A DNA stretch of 35,142 nt from an uncultured Prevotellaceae bacterium. Its GTDB lineage: Bacteria; Bacteroidota; Bacteroidia; Bacteroidales; Bacteroidaceae. The stretch spans positions 1 through 35,142 of the forward strand of contig CALCEL010000112.1 of assembly GCA_937900485.1 (NCBI GenBank), written 5' to 3'. The translations under genes were made by a program, and so were the position numbers. A model generated the notes under the pieces. That model was not told the origin of the DNA. It saw only the letters and a list, made by a program, of their open reading frames with translations, and did not search any database. Numbering within the stretch: the first letter of the stretch is position 1; each line of letters begins with the position of its first letter. Positions 1-7,235 of the stretch are shown in pieces.

Positions 1-53
1 CGGGCGACCTCCAGGTTATGAGCCTGGCGAGCTACCAACTGCTCCACCCCGCG
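1..53 (-). tRNA. tRNA-Met (CAT), initiator type, 3' end outside window
   Basis: Read on the minus strand, the molecule starts CGCGGGG and continues through a GAGC/GCTC D stem to an anticodon loop CTCATAA held by a CCAGG/CCTGG stem. The anticodon is CAT. The 5' C and the A11:U24 pair in the D stem are hallmarks of initiator tRNA; the expected unpaired partner A72 lies beyond the window edge. Only the first 53 bases are present, so the T arm and acceptor 3' strand cannot be checked. The anticodon stem carries A-G-G/C-C-U in place of the usual three G-C pairs next to the loop. Confidence 0.88.
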
Positions 54-87
54 ATGTTATTAACAGCGCTTTTCCTCAAAAGCGATG

Positions 88-118
88 CAAAGGTAGCGCG
101 TTATTTTTAATCCGCAAA
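88..118 (-). promoter_or_regulatory. Bacteroidetes-type promoter for the initiator tRNA
   Basis: On the minus strand TTTG (115-118) is followed after exactly 19 bases by TACCTTTG (88-95). This matches the primary sigma factor consensus of Bacteroides (TTTG, 19-21 bp, TAnnTTTG). Transcription would start near position 80, about 27 bases ahead of the mature tRNA 5' end at 53. Confidence 0.75.
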
Positions 119-304
119 ATTTCGGGCCACTTTTTTACGTGTTTTTCTTATAAAAACAAAAAAAAAGCAGTGTAGATGTCGGTAAACAAGCCGTAAAAAC
201 ATAAAAAACCCGTCTGCAAGTCCATCGACGCACAAACGAGCATAGTACTTTCTCAACAGAGAAACAGAGCAAACAACGTAAGCCGTTGTCTGTTTAAAGG
301 GCTG

Positions 305-2281
305 TTAAACGCCACCTTCCGTCAGCCTCTCCAGTTCCTCGGACGCCTCCTCCCACTTTGACACGGCATCATCGATCATCTTCTTAATCTTACCGTGCTT
401 CTCAAACAGCGACGTGTCGGAAGCCCCCTCAGGCGTGGCGAGATTCTGCTCCACTTCTGCCAGTTCCTTTTCAAGTTTCTCAATCTCTGCCTCAGCGTTC
501 TTCACCGCGTTCTCCGCCTTCCTTAAAACCTTATTACGTTCCTTCTGTTCCGCGTACGACAAGTTAGACACCGCCGTTCCCTTACCAGTCTCCGTCTTTG
601 CCGCTGCATTATCCTGTCGTTGCTCTCCGGTTGGGCTTCCGCTGCTGTTCATCGTGCGTCCAAGCTCGTTCAGACTCTCTATTTGTCTCTTTCGGAGGAA
701 ATCGTAAATACCTCCGATGTGCTCACGCACCTTACCGCCTCCGAACTCATACACCTTATCCACCAGCCCGTCGAGGAAGTCACGGTCGTGACTCACAATA
801 ATCGCCGTACCATCAAAATCCAGAATCGCCTGTTTCAGCACGTCCTTCGACTGCATGTCGAGGTGGTTCGTCGGCTCGTCGAGGATAAGCAGGTTGACAG
901 GTTCCAGCAACAGTCTTATCATCGCCAGTCGTGACCTCTCTCCTCCCGACAGCACCTTGACGAACTTATCGGACGCCTCGCCTCCGAACATGAAAGCCCC
1001 GAGAATGTCCCTTATTTTCAGTCGCACGTCACCTTTCGCCACACGGTCGATAGTGTCGAACACCGTGATTTCTCCGTCAAGCATCTGTGCCTGGTTCTGC
1101 GCAAAGTAACCTATCTTAACATTATGCCCGACCTTCAACTTACCCTCGAAAGGAATCTCGCCCATGATACACTTGACGAGAGTAGACTTTCCCTCGCCAT
1201 TGTTACCCACGAACGCCACCTTCTCTCCCCTCTTGATAGTCAGATTGACATCCTTGAAGATATTATGGCTGTACGACTTAGCCACGTCCTCACATATCAC
1301 CGGATAGTCGCCACTTCGCAGGCAAGGCGGGAACTTCAGTCTCAGGCTCGACGTGTCCACCTCGTCAACCTCGATAGGCACTATTTTCTCCAGTTGTTTG
1401 ATACGCGACTGCACTTGGTTCGACTTCGTCGGCTTATATCTGAACGTCTCGATGAACTGTTGAATCTCCGCTATCTCCTTCTGCTGGTTCTCGTATGCCC
1501 TGAGTTGCTGTTCCCTTCTCTCGTCACGCAGCTTGACATACTCATCGTAGCCGACCTTATAGTCATTGATGTGTCTGCATATTATCTCGATAGTCCTGTT
1601 CGTTACGTTATTGATGAAAGCCCTGTCGTGGCTGACCAGCACCACGGCGTTAGCCCTCTGTGCCAGGAATTGCTCGAGCCATTGTATAGATCCGATGTCG
1701 AGGTGGTTCGTCGGCTCGTCGAGCAGCAGCACGTCCGGCTTTTTCATCAGCAGCTTAGCCAGCTCAATTCTCATTCTCCATCCACCGGAGAACTCACTCG
1801 TTGGTCTATCGAAGTCCGAGCGTTGGAATCCCAGACCCACCAGCGTCCTCTCAAGCTCAGCGTGGTAGTTGGCACCACCCATCATCATGAAACGCTCATT
1901 CTCATGTGTGAAACGCTCCACGAGTTCCATGTACTCATCACTCTCATAGTCCGTTCTCGACGCCAGCTCCTCGTTCATCCTGTCAATCCTGTCCCTCAGC
2001 TCACCGATATGCGCAAACGCCGTCTCTGCCTCCTGCATGACAGTATGCTCGTCCGACAGCACCATAACCTGAGGCAGGTACCCTATCGTCACCCCTTTCT
2101 GTCTTGCTACCACGCCGCTCGTCGGCTGTTGCAGTCCGGCGATAATCTTTAGCATAGTACTCTTTCCAGCACCGTTCTTGCCCACGAGAGCTATCCTGTC
2201 CTTTGGGTTGATGACGAAACTCACGTCACTGAAAAGCGGCCTGGCGCTAAACTCCACGGACAAATTATCAATGTTAATCAT
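305..2281 (-). CDS. ABC-F family ATPase
   Basis: A soluble protein of 658 residues with two ABC cassettes and no membrane segments, the layout of ABC-F proteins, which act on ribosomes. Cassette 1 has Walker A GKNGAGKS (residues 34-41), signature SGGWRMR (165-171) and Walker B ending DEPTNHLD (188-195). Cassette 2 has Walker A GNNGEGKS (359-366), signature LSGGERSRL (444-452) and a second DEPTNHLD. The charged linker at about 240-305 fits the P-site tRNA interaction motif of the family. A lysine- and glutamate-rich coiled coil fills about 585-655. This is the housekeeping layout (Uup/YdiF-like) rather than a short antibiotic-resistance type, but specificity cannot be read from sequence. It lies 47 bp downstream of the DUF1460 gene on the same strand and may be co-transcribed with it. 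Confidence 0.92.
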   Translation of the reverse strand: MINIDNLSVEFSARPLFSDVSFVINPKDRIALVGKNGAGKSTMLKIIAGLQQPTSGVVARQKGVTIGYLPQVMVLSDEHTVMQEAETAFAHIGELRDRIDRMNEELASRTDYESDEYMELVERFTHENERFMMMGGANYHAELERTLVGLGFQRSDFDRPTSEFSGGWRMRIELAKLLMKKPDVLLLDEPTNHLDIGSIQWLEQFLAQRANAVVLVSHDRAFINNVTNRTIEIICRHINDYKVGYDEYVKLRDERREQQLRAYENQQKEIAEIQQFIETFRYKPTKSNQVQSRIKQLEKIVPIEVDEVDTSSLRLKFPPCLRSGDYPVICEDVAKSYSHNIFKDVNLTIKRGEKVAFVGNNGEGKSTLVKCIMGEIPFEGKLKVGHNVKIGYFAQNQAQMLDGEITVFDTIDRVAKGDVRLKIRDILGAFMFGGEASDKFVKVLSGGERSRLAMIRLLLEPVNLLILDEPTNHLDMQSKDVLKQAILDFDGTAIIVSHDRDFLDGLVDKVYEFGGGKVREHIGGIYDFLRKRQIESLNELGRTMNSSGSPTGEQRQDNAAAKTETGKGTAVSNLSYAEQKERNKVLRKAENAVKNAEAEIEKLEKELAEVEQNLATPEGASDTSLFEKHGKIKKMIDDAVSKWEEASEELERLTEGGV

Positions 2282-2328
2282 CTTATCCTATTGTTTAATT
2301 GGTGACCGACATCACCTTCCATTACTAA

Positions 2329-3309
2329 TCACAATCCTTCCACTACCCTGAACACCCTGATACCAGTCTGTGACGTCTGTCGCTGCTGGTAGTCATAGAA
2401 AGTATGCTTGTCGAGCACCACCTTCTTATACACGTAAGAGGCGTTGAGCAGATGCAGTCTGCCGTCCTGCCACACAGCGATACCGATGTGACTCGTGTCC
2501 AGTCCCTCTTTAGATGTCAGCATGGCAATGATGTCACCTGTCTCCACGATGCCCAGCTTGCCGCTTTGTCTACCGCCAACCTCCGACTTAGGTATGTAAC
2601 GGTACGTCTTACCAGAGTATCCTCTCTCATAGCTCCTTATCACGTCGACAAACTCAGGGTGCGCCTTGAGCTGCTTATATGACTGCGGATGCTTACTCAT
2701 ATAATTGATGTCGAGGGTCTGCACGGCGGTGAACGGCTTGCTTGCCGTGAACACACACTTGACGATGCCGAGCCTCTCATTATCCTCACCCCACCACGTG
2801 AAGTAATGCAGACGTGAAGTGTAGTCACCCATCTTGCCCTCACGATAGCGCACCTTAACCAGTTGACCGCAATAATCCTCGAACGTGGTCAGCCCCAGCC
2901 TATGGCATAAGGTGAGAGCCGTCACTGTCTCGACGAACGTCGTACAGTCCATCTCACGCAGATTGACGATGAGATGCTCCGAGTCACCGTTCTCAAGCGT
3001 ATGCGCCACATAAGGAACACCCAGAAACTTCTTACCGAAATACAACATAGGATGCTCATCGCTACGTTCGCTTACCGCCTCACGCAGCAGCCGTTCCACC
3101 ATGATGCTATCCTCCGACGTATACTCAGCGCCAGACATATAATAAGGACTCTTCGGCTCAGCGGCAACAGCCACGGAGTCAACCGACTCGACAGCCTCAC
3201 CACAGACGCTGTCACACTTAACACCAGACTTCTCACCCGTCGTATTCACGCACGCCAGAGCGAGCGATGAGGCAACGAGGAATGTAACGGAAAAGATCTT
3301 AATCTTCAT
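2329..3309 (-). CDS. DUF1460 family lipoprotein, amidase-like (NlpC/P60-like fold)
   Basis: A protein of 326 residues with a lipoprotein signal peptide: the lipobox LALAC places the lipidated cysteine at residue 20. The body matches DUF1460 proteins, described as N-acetylmuramoyl-L-alanine amidase-like with a papain-type Cys-His active site. The segment KKFLGVPYVAHTLE (about 93-106) and MDCTTFVETV (120-129) are family hallmarks; Cys122 is the likely nucleophile and His274 in SHIGIAVW the likely base. It is expected to work in the periplasm or at the outer-membrane surface on cell-wall peptides. A low-complexity Ser/Val/Glu linker (about 21-60) separates the lipid anchor from the domain. The start is the only good one for the signal peptide. 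The substrate is inferred from the family, not shown here. Confidence 0.85.
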   Translation of the reverse strand: MKIKIFSVTFLVASSLALACVNTTGEKSGVKCDSVCGEAVESVDSVAVAAEPKSPYYMSGAEYTSEDSIMVERLLREAVSERSDEHPMLYFGKKFLGVPYVAHTLENGDSEHLIVNLREMDCTTFVETVTALTLCHRLGLTTFEDYCGQLVKVRYREGKMGDYTSRLHYFTWWGEDNERLGIVKCVFTASKPFTAVQTLDINYMSKHPQSYKQLKAHPEFVDVIRSYERGYSGKTYRYIPKSEVGGRQSGKLGIVETGDIIAMLTSKEGLDTSHIGIAVWQDGRLHLLNASYVYKKVVLDKHTFYDYQQRQTSQTGIRVFRVVEGL

Positions 3310-3467
3310 ACAATGTCATTACAAAACGATACGCGAAGTTATGAAGGATTTGTGACAATATGACAATCAAACGAAAAAAAACACGTATTCATACAGTCAA
3401 TTGACTCATGTAGAGCGGTGAACACACACACTCACAAACCAAGTTTTTATCATTGAACGAAAAGACA

Positions 3468-3602
3468 TCAAGACCTACCCAGAAATGCGACGATCATCTC
3501 CGCCAGCACATAAACGCAGATAGGACGTGAATAGTCGCTCACCAGCGTCAGCCAGCCGGCAACACGATAAGAGTCACGGACAACAGGGGAAAAACGAACA
3601 AT
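3468..3602 (-). pseudogene. Unidentified open-frame remnant
   Basis: On the minus strand 44 sense codons end in TGA at 3468-3470, and the frame is closed upstream by TAA at 3603-3605. There is no good start codon. The translation has protein-like composition, including GWLTLVSDYSRP and VYVLAEMIVAFLGRS at the end. I do not recognise the family. Its upstream limit coincides with the left edge of repeat copy 1 at about 3598, as if the repeat or a rearrangement cut a former gene. A chance open frame cannot be excluded. Confidence 0.25.
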
Positions 3603-3900
3603 TTATGGTATTACGAAATTTCCTATGCCCATTTTTTCACAAAAATCAGTTAACTCGCTGATAATCTTATTACAATGCTTTCAAAAACCTCATGTCTCTT
3701 TTTTGAAATTCTTAGGTTAGGAAATAGTCTATATACAGGTCTGAGAATTTAAAAATCCTAACCTTAACTTTTCAACGTCCTAACCTAAGAATTTCAGACG
3801 CCGAATAAGGCACGGGAAAGTCCCGGAAATCATTTTTTCGCTGACATACATCAACGTAAAAAGAGGAATTTCAGACAACAAAAAAAGTGCGAAATGGAAA
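3598..3900 (+). repeat. Structured intergenic repeat, copy 1
   Basis: This segment aligns along its whole length, with few gaps, to 18906-19213 in the same orientation. It contains an 18-bp perfect inverted repeat (arms 3704-3721 and 3779-3796). It also has three copies of an 8-bp box: AGGTTAGG at 3714-3721, and CCTAACCT at 3757-3764 and 3779-3786. A small hairpin (3813-3817 with 3821-3825, loop of 3) follows. GAATTTCAGAC occurs twice (3789-3799, 3866-3876). GAAATTTCC near the left end is matched by GGAATTTC near the right end in inverted orientation. No reading frame runs through it. It could be a decayed nonautonomous mobile element, a structured RNA or a protein-binding element. Confidence 0.8.
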
Positions 3901-4084
3901 GGGACCATGTCACGTTCACAACCATACACAATCCATCATCCTGCCGTGTCACACATAACGACATGAGGTACGAGTATGAGTCATATCCACCACGATGAAA
4001 CACCTGCCGCGCAAGCCTCGCCAATCCTTGGCACACGATACTTTTTTAGCAGAAAAGACTTGTCACAATACTCACTTTATGGTA

Positions 4085-4115
4085 TTGACACAAAAAAAAG
4101 ATATGTGTTACTTTG
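4085..4115 (+). promoter_or_regulatory. Probable promoter of the five-gene envelope operon
   Basis: TTG at 4085-4087 is followed after 20 bases by TTACTTTG (4108-4115), close to the Bacteroides -7 box TAnnTTTG. The start codon at 4136 follows 20 bases later, so the leader would be very short. No operator is recognised. Confidence 0.5.
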
Positions 4116-4135
4116 CGCAACAATTAAAACGATAA

Positions 4136-6865
4136 ATGCAAAAGCTGAGGATTCTATTCGCTGTCGCCCTATCCTTTGTAGTATATCTCACTGAAGCACA
4201 AACTATTCACAAAGGAACAGTGACAGACTCACAGACCCAAGAGCCGATTATCGGAGCTGTAATTCTTGACGCAGAGAGCGGCAAAGCGATAGCTGTCACA
4301 CAGATTGACGGCTCATTCGTCATACCCAAAAGTAATTACAGCAAGATTAAGATCTCCTATCTCGGATATAAGACGCTCGTCACCACCGCGGCTGACAGCG
4401 GACGCTATGTGATGACACCTGACGCCAACAGCCTCAACGAGGTTGTCGTCACGGCCCAGGAAAACAAAGGACTCACCAGCGCGTCAGTCATCAAGCGTCA
4501 CGCCATGGAGCACCTGCAGCCGTCCAGCTTCGCCGACCTGCTCGAGCTGTTACCTGGCGGACGCGCCACGACACCGTCTCTCAGCACACCTAATAATATA
4601 TATATACGAGAGATTGCCACCGGCAGCTCCAACTACAGCACTTCAGCTTTAGGCACCAGCTTCGTCATCGACGGGGCGCCCGTATCCACCAACGCCAACA
4701 TGCAATACTTGGCGGGAGCGTGGGACAATGCCGCCACGTCACGCGACAACACCAACGCCGGAGTGGACATGAGAACCATATCCACCGACGACATAGAAAA
4801 GGTGGAGATTGTCAGAGGCATACCATCCGTCGAATACGGAGACCTCACCAGCGGACTCGTCAAGATTGAGAGAAGGAAGGGAGGACATGACCTTGAGCTA
4901 CGTCTGAAGAGTGACATGGGATCGAAGCTGGCACATGTGTCGAAGGGACTAGAATGGAAGGAGAGCAACACCAGCCTCAACCTCAGTCTCGGATATCTCG
5001 ACTACAAGAATGACCCTCGTAACAGATATGAGACATACAAACGTCTCACCTTGTCGGCCAGAGCCAACAAGACATGGAACGGCGAGAGCGGCATATCTGA
5101 GCTTACAGCCAACTTCGACTACACCGGTTCCTTCGACGATGAGAAAGAAGACCCGGACATAGAGAAAAGCGCGGATGACTCATACAAGTCAAGCTACAAC
5201 CGCTACTCCGCCATGGTGTCGTACAAGATGAGGATGAAACGTCAGACATGGCTGAAGTCTTTTGAGGCCTCCCTGTCGTCATCTTATGAGTATGACATAT
5301 TGGAGCGCACACGACTGATGCAGCTGCAGCGCATGACCGTGGCGCCAACATCAACCGTTGAGGGAGAGAGTGACGCGTACATACTGCCGTTCCGCTATGT
5401 GGGACACGGCGAGACAGAGGGCAAGCCTGTCAACGTCTTCGCCAAGGTCAGCGCGCGTCTCAGCATACCGTCACGTCTCATCAGTAATACGCTGCTCGTC
5501 GGCAGTGACTGGAACCTCGACAAGAACCTGGGCAGAGGACAGGTGTTCGACCCTACCACACCCGTGTACACAGGCATCTCGACACGTCAGCGCAAGCTGT
5601 CTGACATACCTGCCAACCGACGACTCTCGTTCTTCGCTGAGGAGCACGCCAGTCTGAAGGGCGCTATGGGCGAGATGGAGGTGGTGGCGGGAGTCAGGGC
5701 GTCACGCATGACGAACCTGTCTGACGACTATGTCATGAACAGCAAGTTCTACTTCGACCCGAGAGCCAACATCGGGTACACCTTCCCGCGCTTCACACTC
5801 TTCGGAAAGTCCGCCACTGCGCGTCTGTCGGGAGGACTGGGATGGCACACCAAGATGCCGACCATGGAGCAGCTCTACCCCGACCTCGTGTACATCGACT
5901 TCATACAGCTCAATTACTATCATGACAACGCCGACTACCGACGCATCAACATCATGACTTACATACGCAACCCTCGTAATGTCGAGCTCGAGCCTGCGCG
6001 TAACAGAAAGATTGAGTTGTCAGGCGACCTCAACGTGGGAGGCAACAGACTGTCTGTCACCGTGTTCCGTGAGCGCATGACATCCGGCTTCAGAAATCAG
6101 AGTCATTACGACAGTTACACATATAAGAAATACGACACGTCGACGATAGACGCAGCCACCCTGACGTCACAGCTGTCACTTGACGACTTAACGTACACCG
6201 TGGTCAACGAACTGTCCGGGTACAGCATGTACACCAACGGAAGCATGACACAGAAGGAAGGTGTGGAATACACGTTCGAGAGTGTGCGTGTGCCTGTGCT
6301 GCTCACCCGACTGACTATCAACGGAGCGTACCTGCGCACGAAGTACAACAACTCCATGGTAGACACCTACCGGCCAAGCGTCGTGCTGGACAACCAGCAG
6401 ATACAGTACGTGGGACTCTACGACAACAACGACGGATCGGAGAGAGAGAGCTTCAACACTAACTTCACTTTCGACACCAGCGTGCCAAGTTTAAGACTGG
6501 GATTTTCCGTGTCAGCACAGTGCCTATGGTTCACCACGTCACAACGACTGGTGGTGAACAACAGCCCGACGAGCTACATCGACCCCGACGGCACAATACA
6601 TCCGTGGACCGACGACTGCGCAAGCGACCCGTACCTCAAATATCTGGTGAGGGAGTACACAGCGTCCAACTTCCAGAAGTACACGGTGCCGTTCTCCATG
6701 AACATCAACTTCAAGGTCACCAAGAAGCTGATGGGTGAACGTCTCAATGTCGCCATGTTCTGTAATAAGCTGTGGGACTACACACCAGACTACGAGAGCA
6801 ACGGGGTGACCATCAGACGACATGTCACACCATATTTCGGATTAGAGGCCAACATCAAGATATGA
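4136..6865 (+). CDS. TonB-dependent receptor with N-terminal carboxypeptidase-regulatory-like domain
   Basis: An outer-membrane active transporter of 909 residues. A signal peptide ends near residue 21 (VYLTEAQ). Next comes a carboxypeptidase D regulatory-like domain (about 26-90, with KGTVTDSQTQEPIIGAVI), then the plug (about 100-240, including VEIVRGIPSVEYGDLTSGLV, typical of plug ends), then a 22-strand type barrel to the C-terminus. TonB/ExbBD energy is expected to drive uptake. No SusD homologue follows, so this is not a classical SusCD glycan pair; a small lipoprotein gene overlaps its stop codon by 4 bp instead. The substrate cannot be read from the sequence; metal, haem, peptide or vitamin uptake are all possible. 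The start ATG is supported by the signal peptide and the promoter just upstream. Confidence 0.9.
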   Translation: MQKLRILFAVALSFVVYLTEAQTIHKGTVTDSQTQEPIIGAVILDAESGKAIAVTQIDGSFVIPKSNYSKIKISYLGYKTLVTTAADSGRYVMTPDANSLNEVVVTAQENKGLTSASVIKRHAMEHLQPSSFADLLELLPGGRATTPSLSTPNNIYIREIATGSSNYSTSALGTSFVIDGAPVSTNANMQYLAGAWDNAATSRDNTNAGVDMRTISTDDIEKVEIVRGIPSVEYGDLTSGLVKIERRKGGHDLELRLKSDMGSKLAHVSKGLEWKESNTSLNLSLGYLDYKNDPRNRYETYKRLTLSARANKTWNGESGISELTANFDYTGSFDDEKEDPDIEKSADDSYKSSYNRYSAMVSYKMRMKRQTWLKSFEASLSSSYEYDILERTRLMQLQRMTVAPTSTVEGESDAYILPFRYVGHGETEGKPVNVFAKVSARLSIPSRLISNTLLVGSDWNLDKNLGRGQVFDPTTPVYTGISTRQRKLSDIPANRRLSFFAEEHASLKGAMGEMEVVAGVRASRMTNLSDDYVMNSKFYFDPRANIGYTFPRFTLFGKSATARLSGGLGWHTKMPTMEQLYPDLVYIDFIQLNYYHDNADYRRINIMTYIRNPRNVELEPARNRKIELSGDLNVGGNRLSVTVFRERMTSGFRNQSHYDSYTYKKYDTSTIDAATLTSQLSLDDLTYTVVNELSGYSMYTNGSMTQKEGVEYTFESVRVPVLLTRLTINGAYLRTKYNNSMVDTYRPSVVLDNQQIQYVGLYDNNDGSERESFNTNFTFDTSVPSLRLGFSVSAQCLWFTTSQRLVVNNSPTSYIDPDGTIHPWTDDCASDPYLKYLVREYTASNFQKYTVPFSMNINFKVTKKLMGERLNVAMFCNKLWDYTPDYESNGVTIRRHVTPYFGLEANIKI

Positions 6866-7233
6866 TACAACGCATTCTTTTCACGGCACTGCTCATGGCA
6901 GTCATCACACTGTCGGCGTGCCACAAGGACGAGGACGACCTGTTCTCTAAATCCAGGGTGACACTAATCACCCCCGACAGCGTCGACATCACCAACATAC
7001 AAGCTGAGGCAAGACTGACCAACGTGAACACTCATCAGGTCATCACCTCCACGTCCTTCAACGGAGCGACACTCACGGTGCAGACGCTACGAGGAGTCTA
7101 CGAGATAAGCGTCGAGGGAGTCGCCACGTGCGGCACAGGTGACAAACGTCAGTTCCGCGCGACGACAGACTACGCTGACCTCAGCTCTAAAGACAACAAC
7201 GAGTTATCACTCACCATTATATATCTCGACTGA
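6862..7233 (+). CDS. Small lipoprotein resembling the N-terminal domain of the DUF4876-like protein
   Basis: A protein of 123 residues. Its ATG overlaps the receptor stop codon (ATGA), which implies translational coupling and decides this start over an upstream in-frame ATG at 6772. The signal peptide ends in the lipobox TLSAC with lipidated Cys20. The mature part is beta-rich. It shares a pattern with residues 30-133 of the protein encoded at 8785: a conserved LTNV(E/N)T, then about 30 residues on G-x-Y-x-(V/I)-x-V-x-G, and a final S-L-x-(V/I) strand. It is therefore probably a stand-alone copy of that domain. Its position after a TonB receptor suggests a surface partner that binds substrate or gates the barrel, by analogy with SusD or HmuY; this is inference. 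Confidence 0.75.
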   Translation: MIQRILFTALLMAVITLSACHKDEDDLFSKSRVTLITPDSVDITNIQAEARLTNVNTHQVITSTSFNGATLTVQTLRGVYEISVEGVATCGTGDKRQFRATTDYADLSSKDNNELSLTIIYLD

Positions 7234-7235
7234 CA

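Larger units (their letters stand above)
3310..4107. other. Long noncoding stretch between divergent genes
   Basis: About 800 bp without a convincing intact gene. It holds an open-frame remnant (3468-3602, minus) and repeat copy 1 (3598-3900). In 3310-3467 and 3901-4107 I see no recognisable gene or RNA; the second part leads into the promoter of the receptor operon. Confidence 0.6.

Noticed and set aside
1124..2152. Plus-strand open frame of 342 codons
   Set aside because: It lies fully antisense to the ABC-F gene, has no recognisable motif and reflects the codon bias of that gene.
305..2281. Antibiotic-resistance ABC-F (Vga/Msr/OptrA type)
   Set aside because: Domain lengths and the C-terminal coiled coil fit housekeeping ABC-F proteins, and nothing around it suggests a resistance island.
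3705..3876. CRISPR-like array from the repeated CCTAACCT and GAATTTCAGAC units
   Set aside because: The units are too short, occur two or three times, are partly inverted, and have no equal-length spacers or cas genes.
3851..4036. Minus-strand open frame of 61 codons beside repeat copy 1
   Set aside because: It begins in unannotated DNA, runs into the repeat and shows no motif, signal peptide or promoter.
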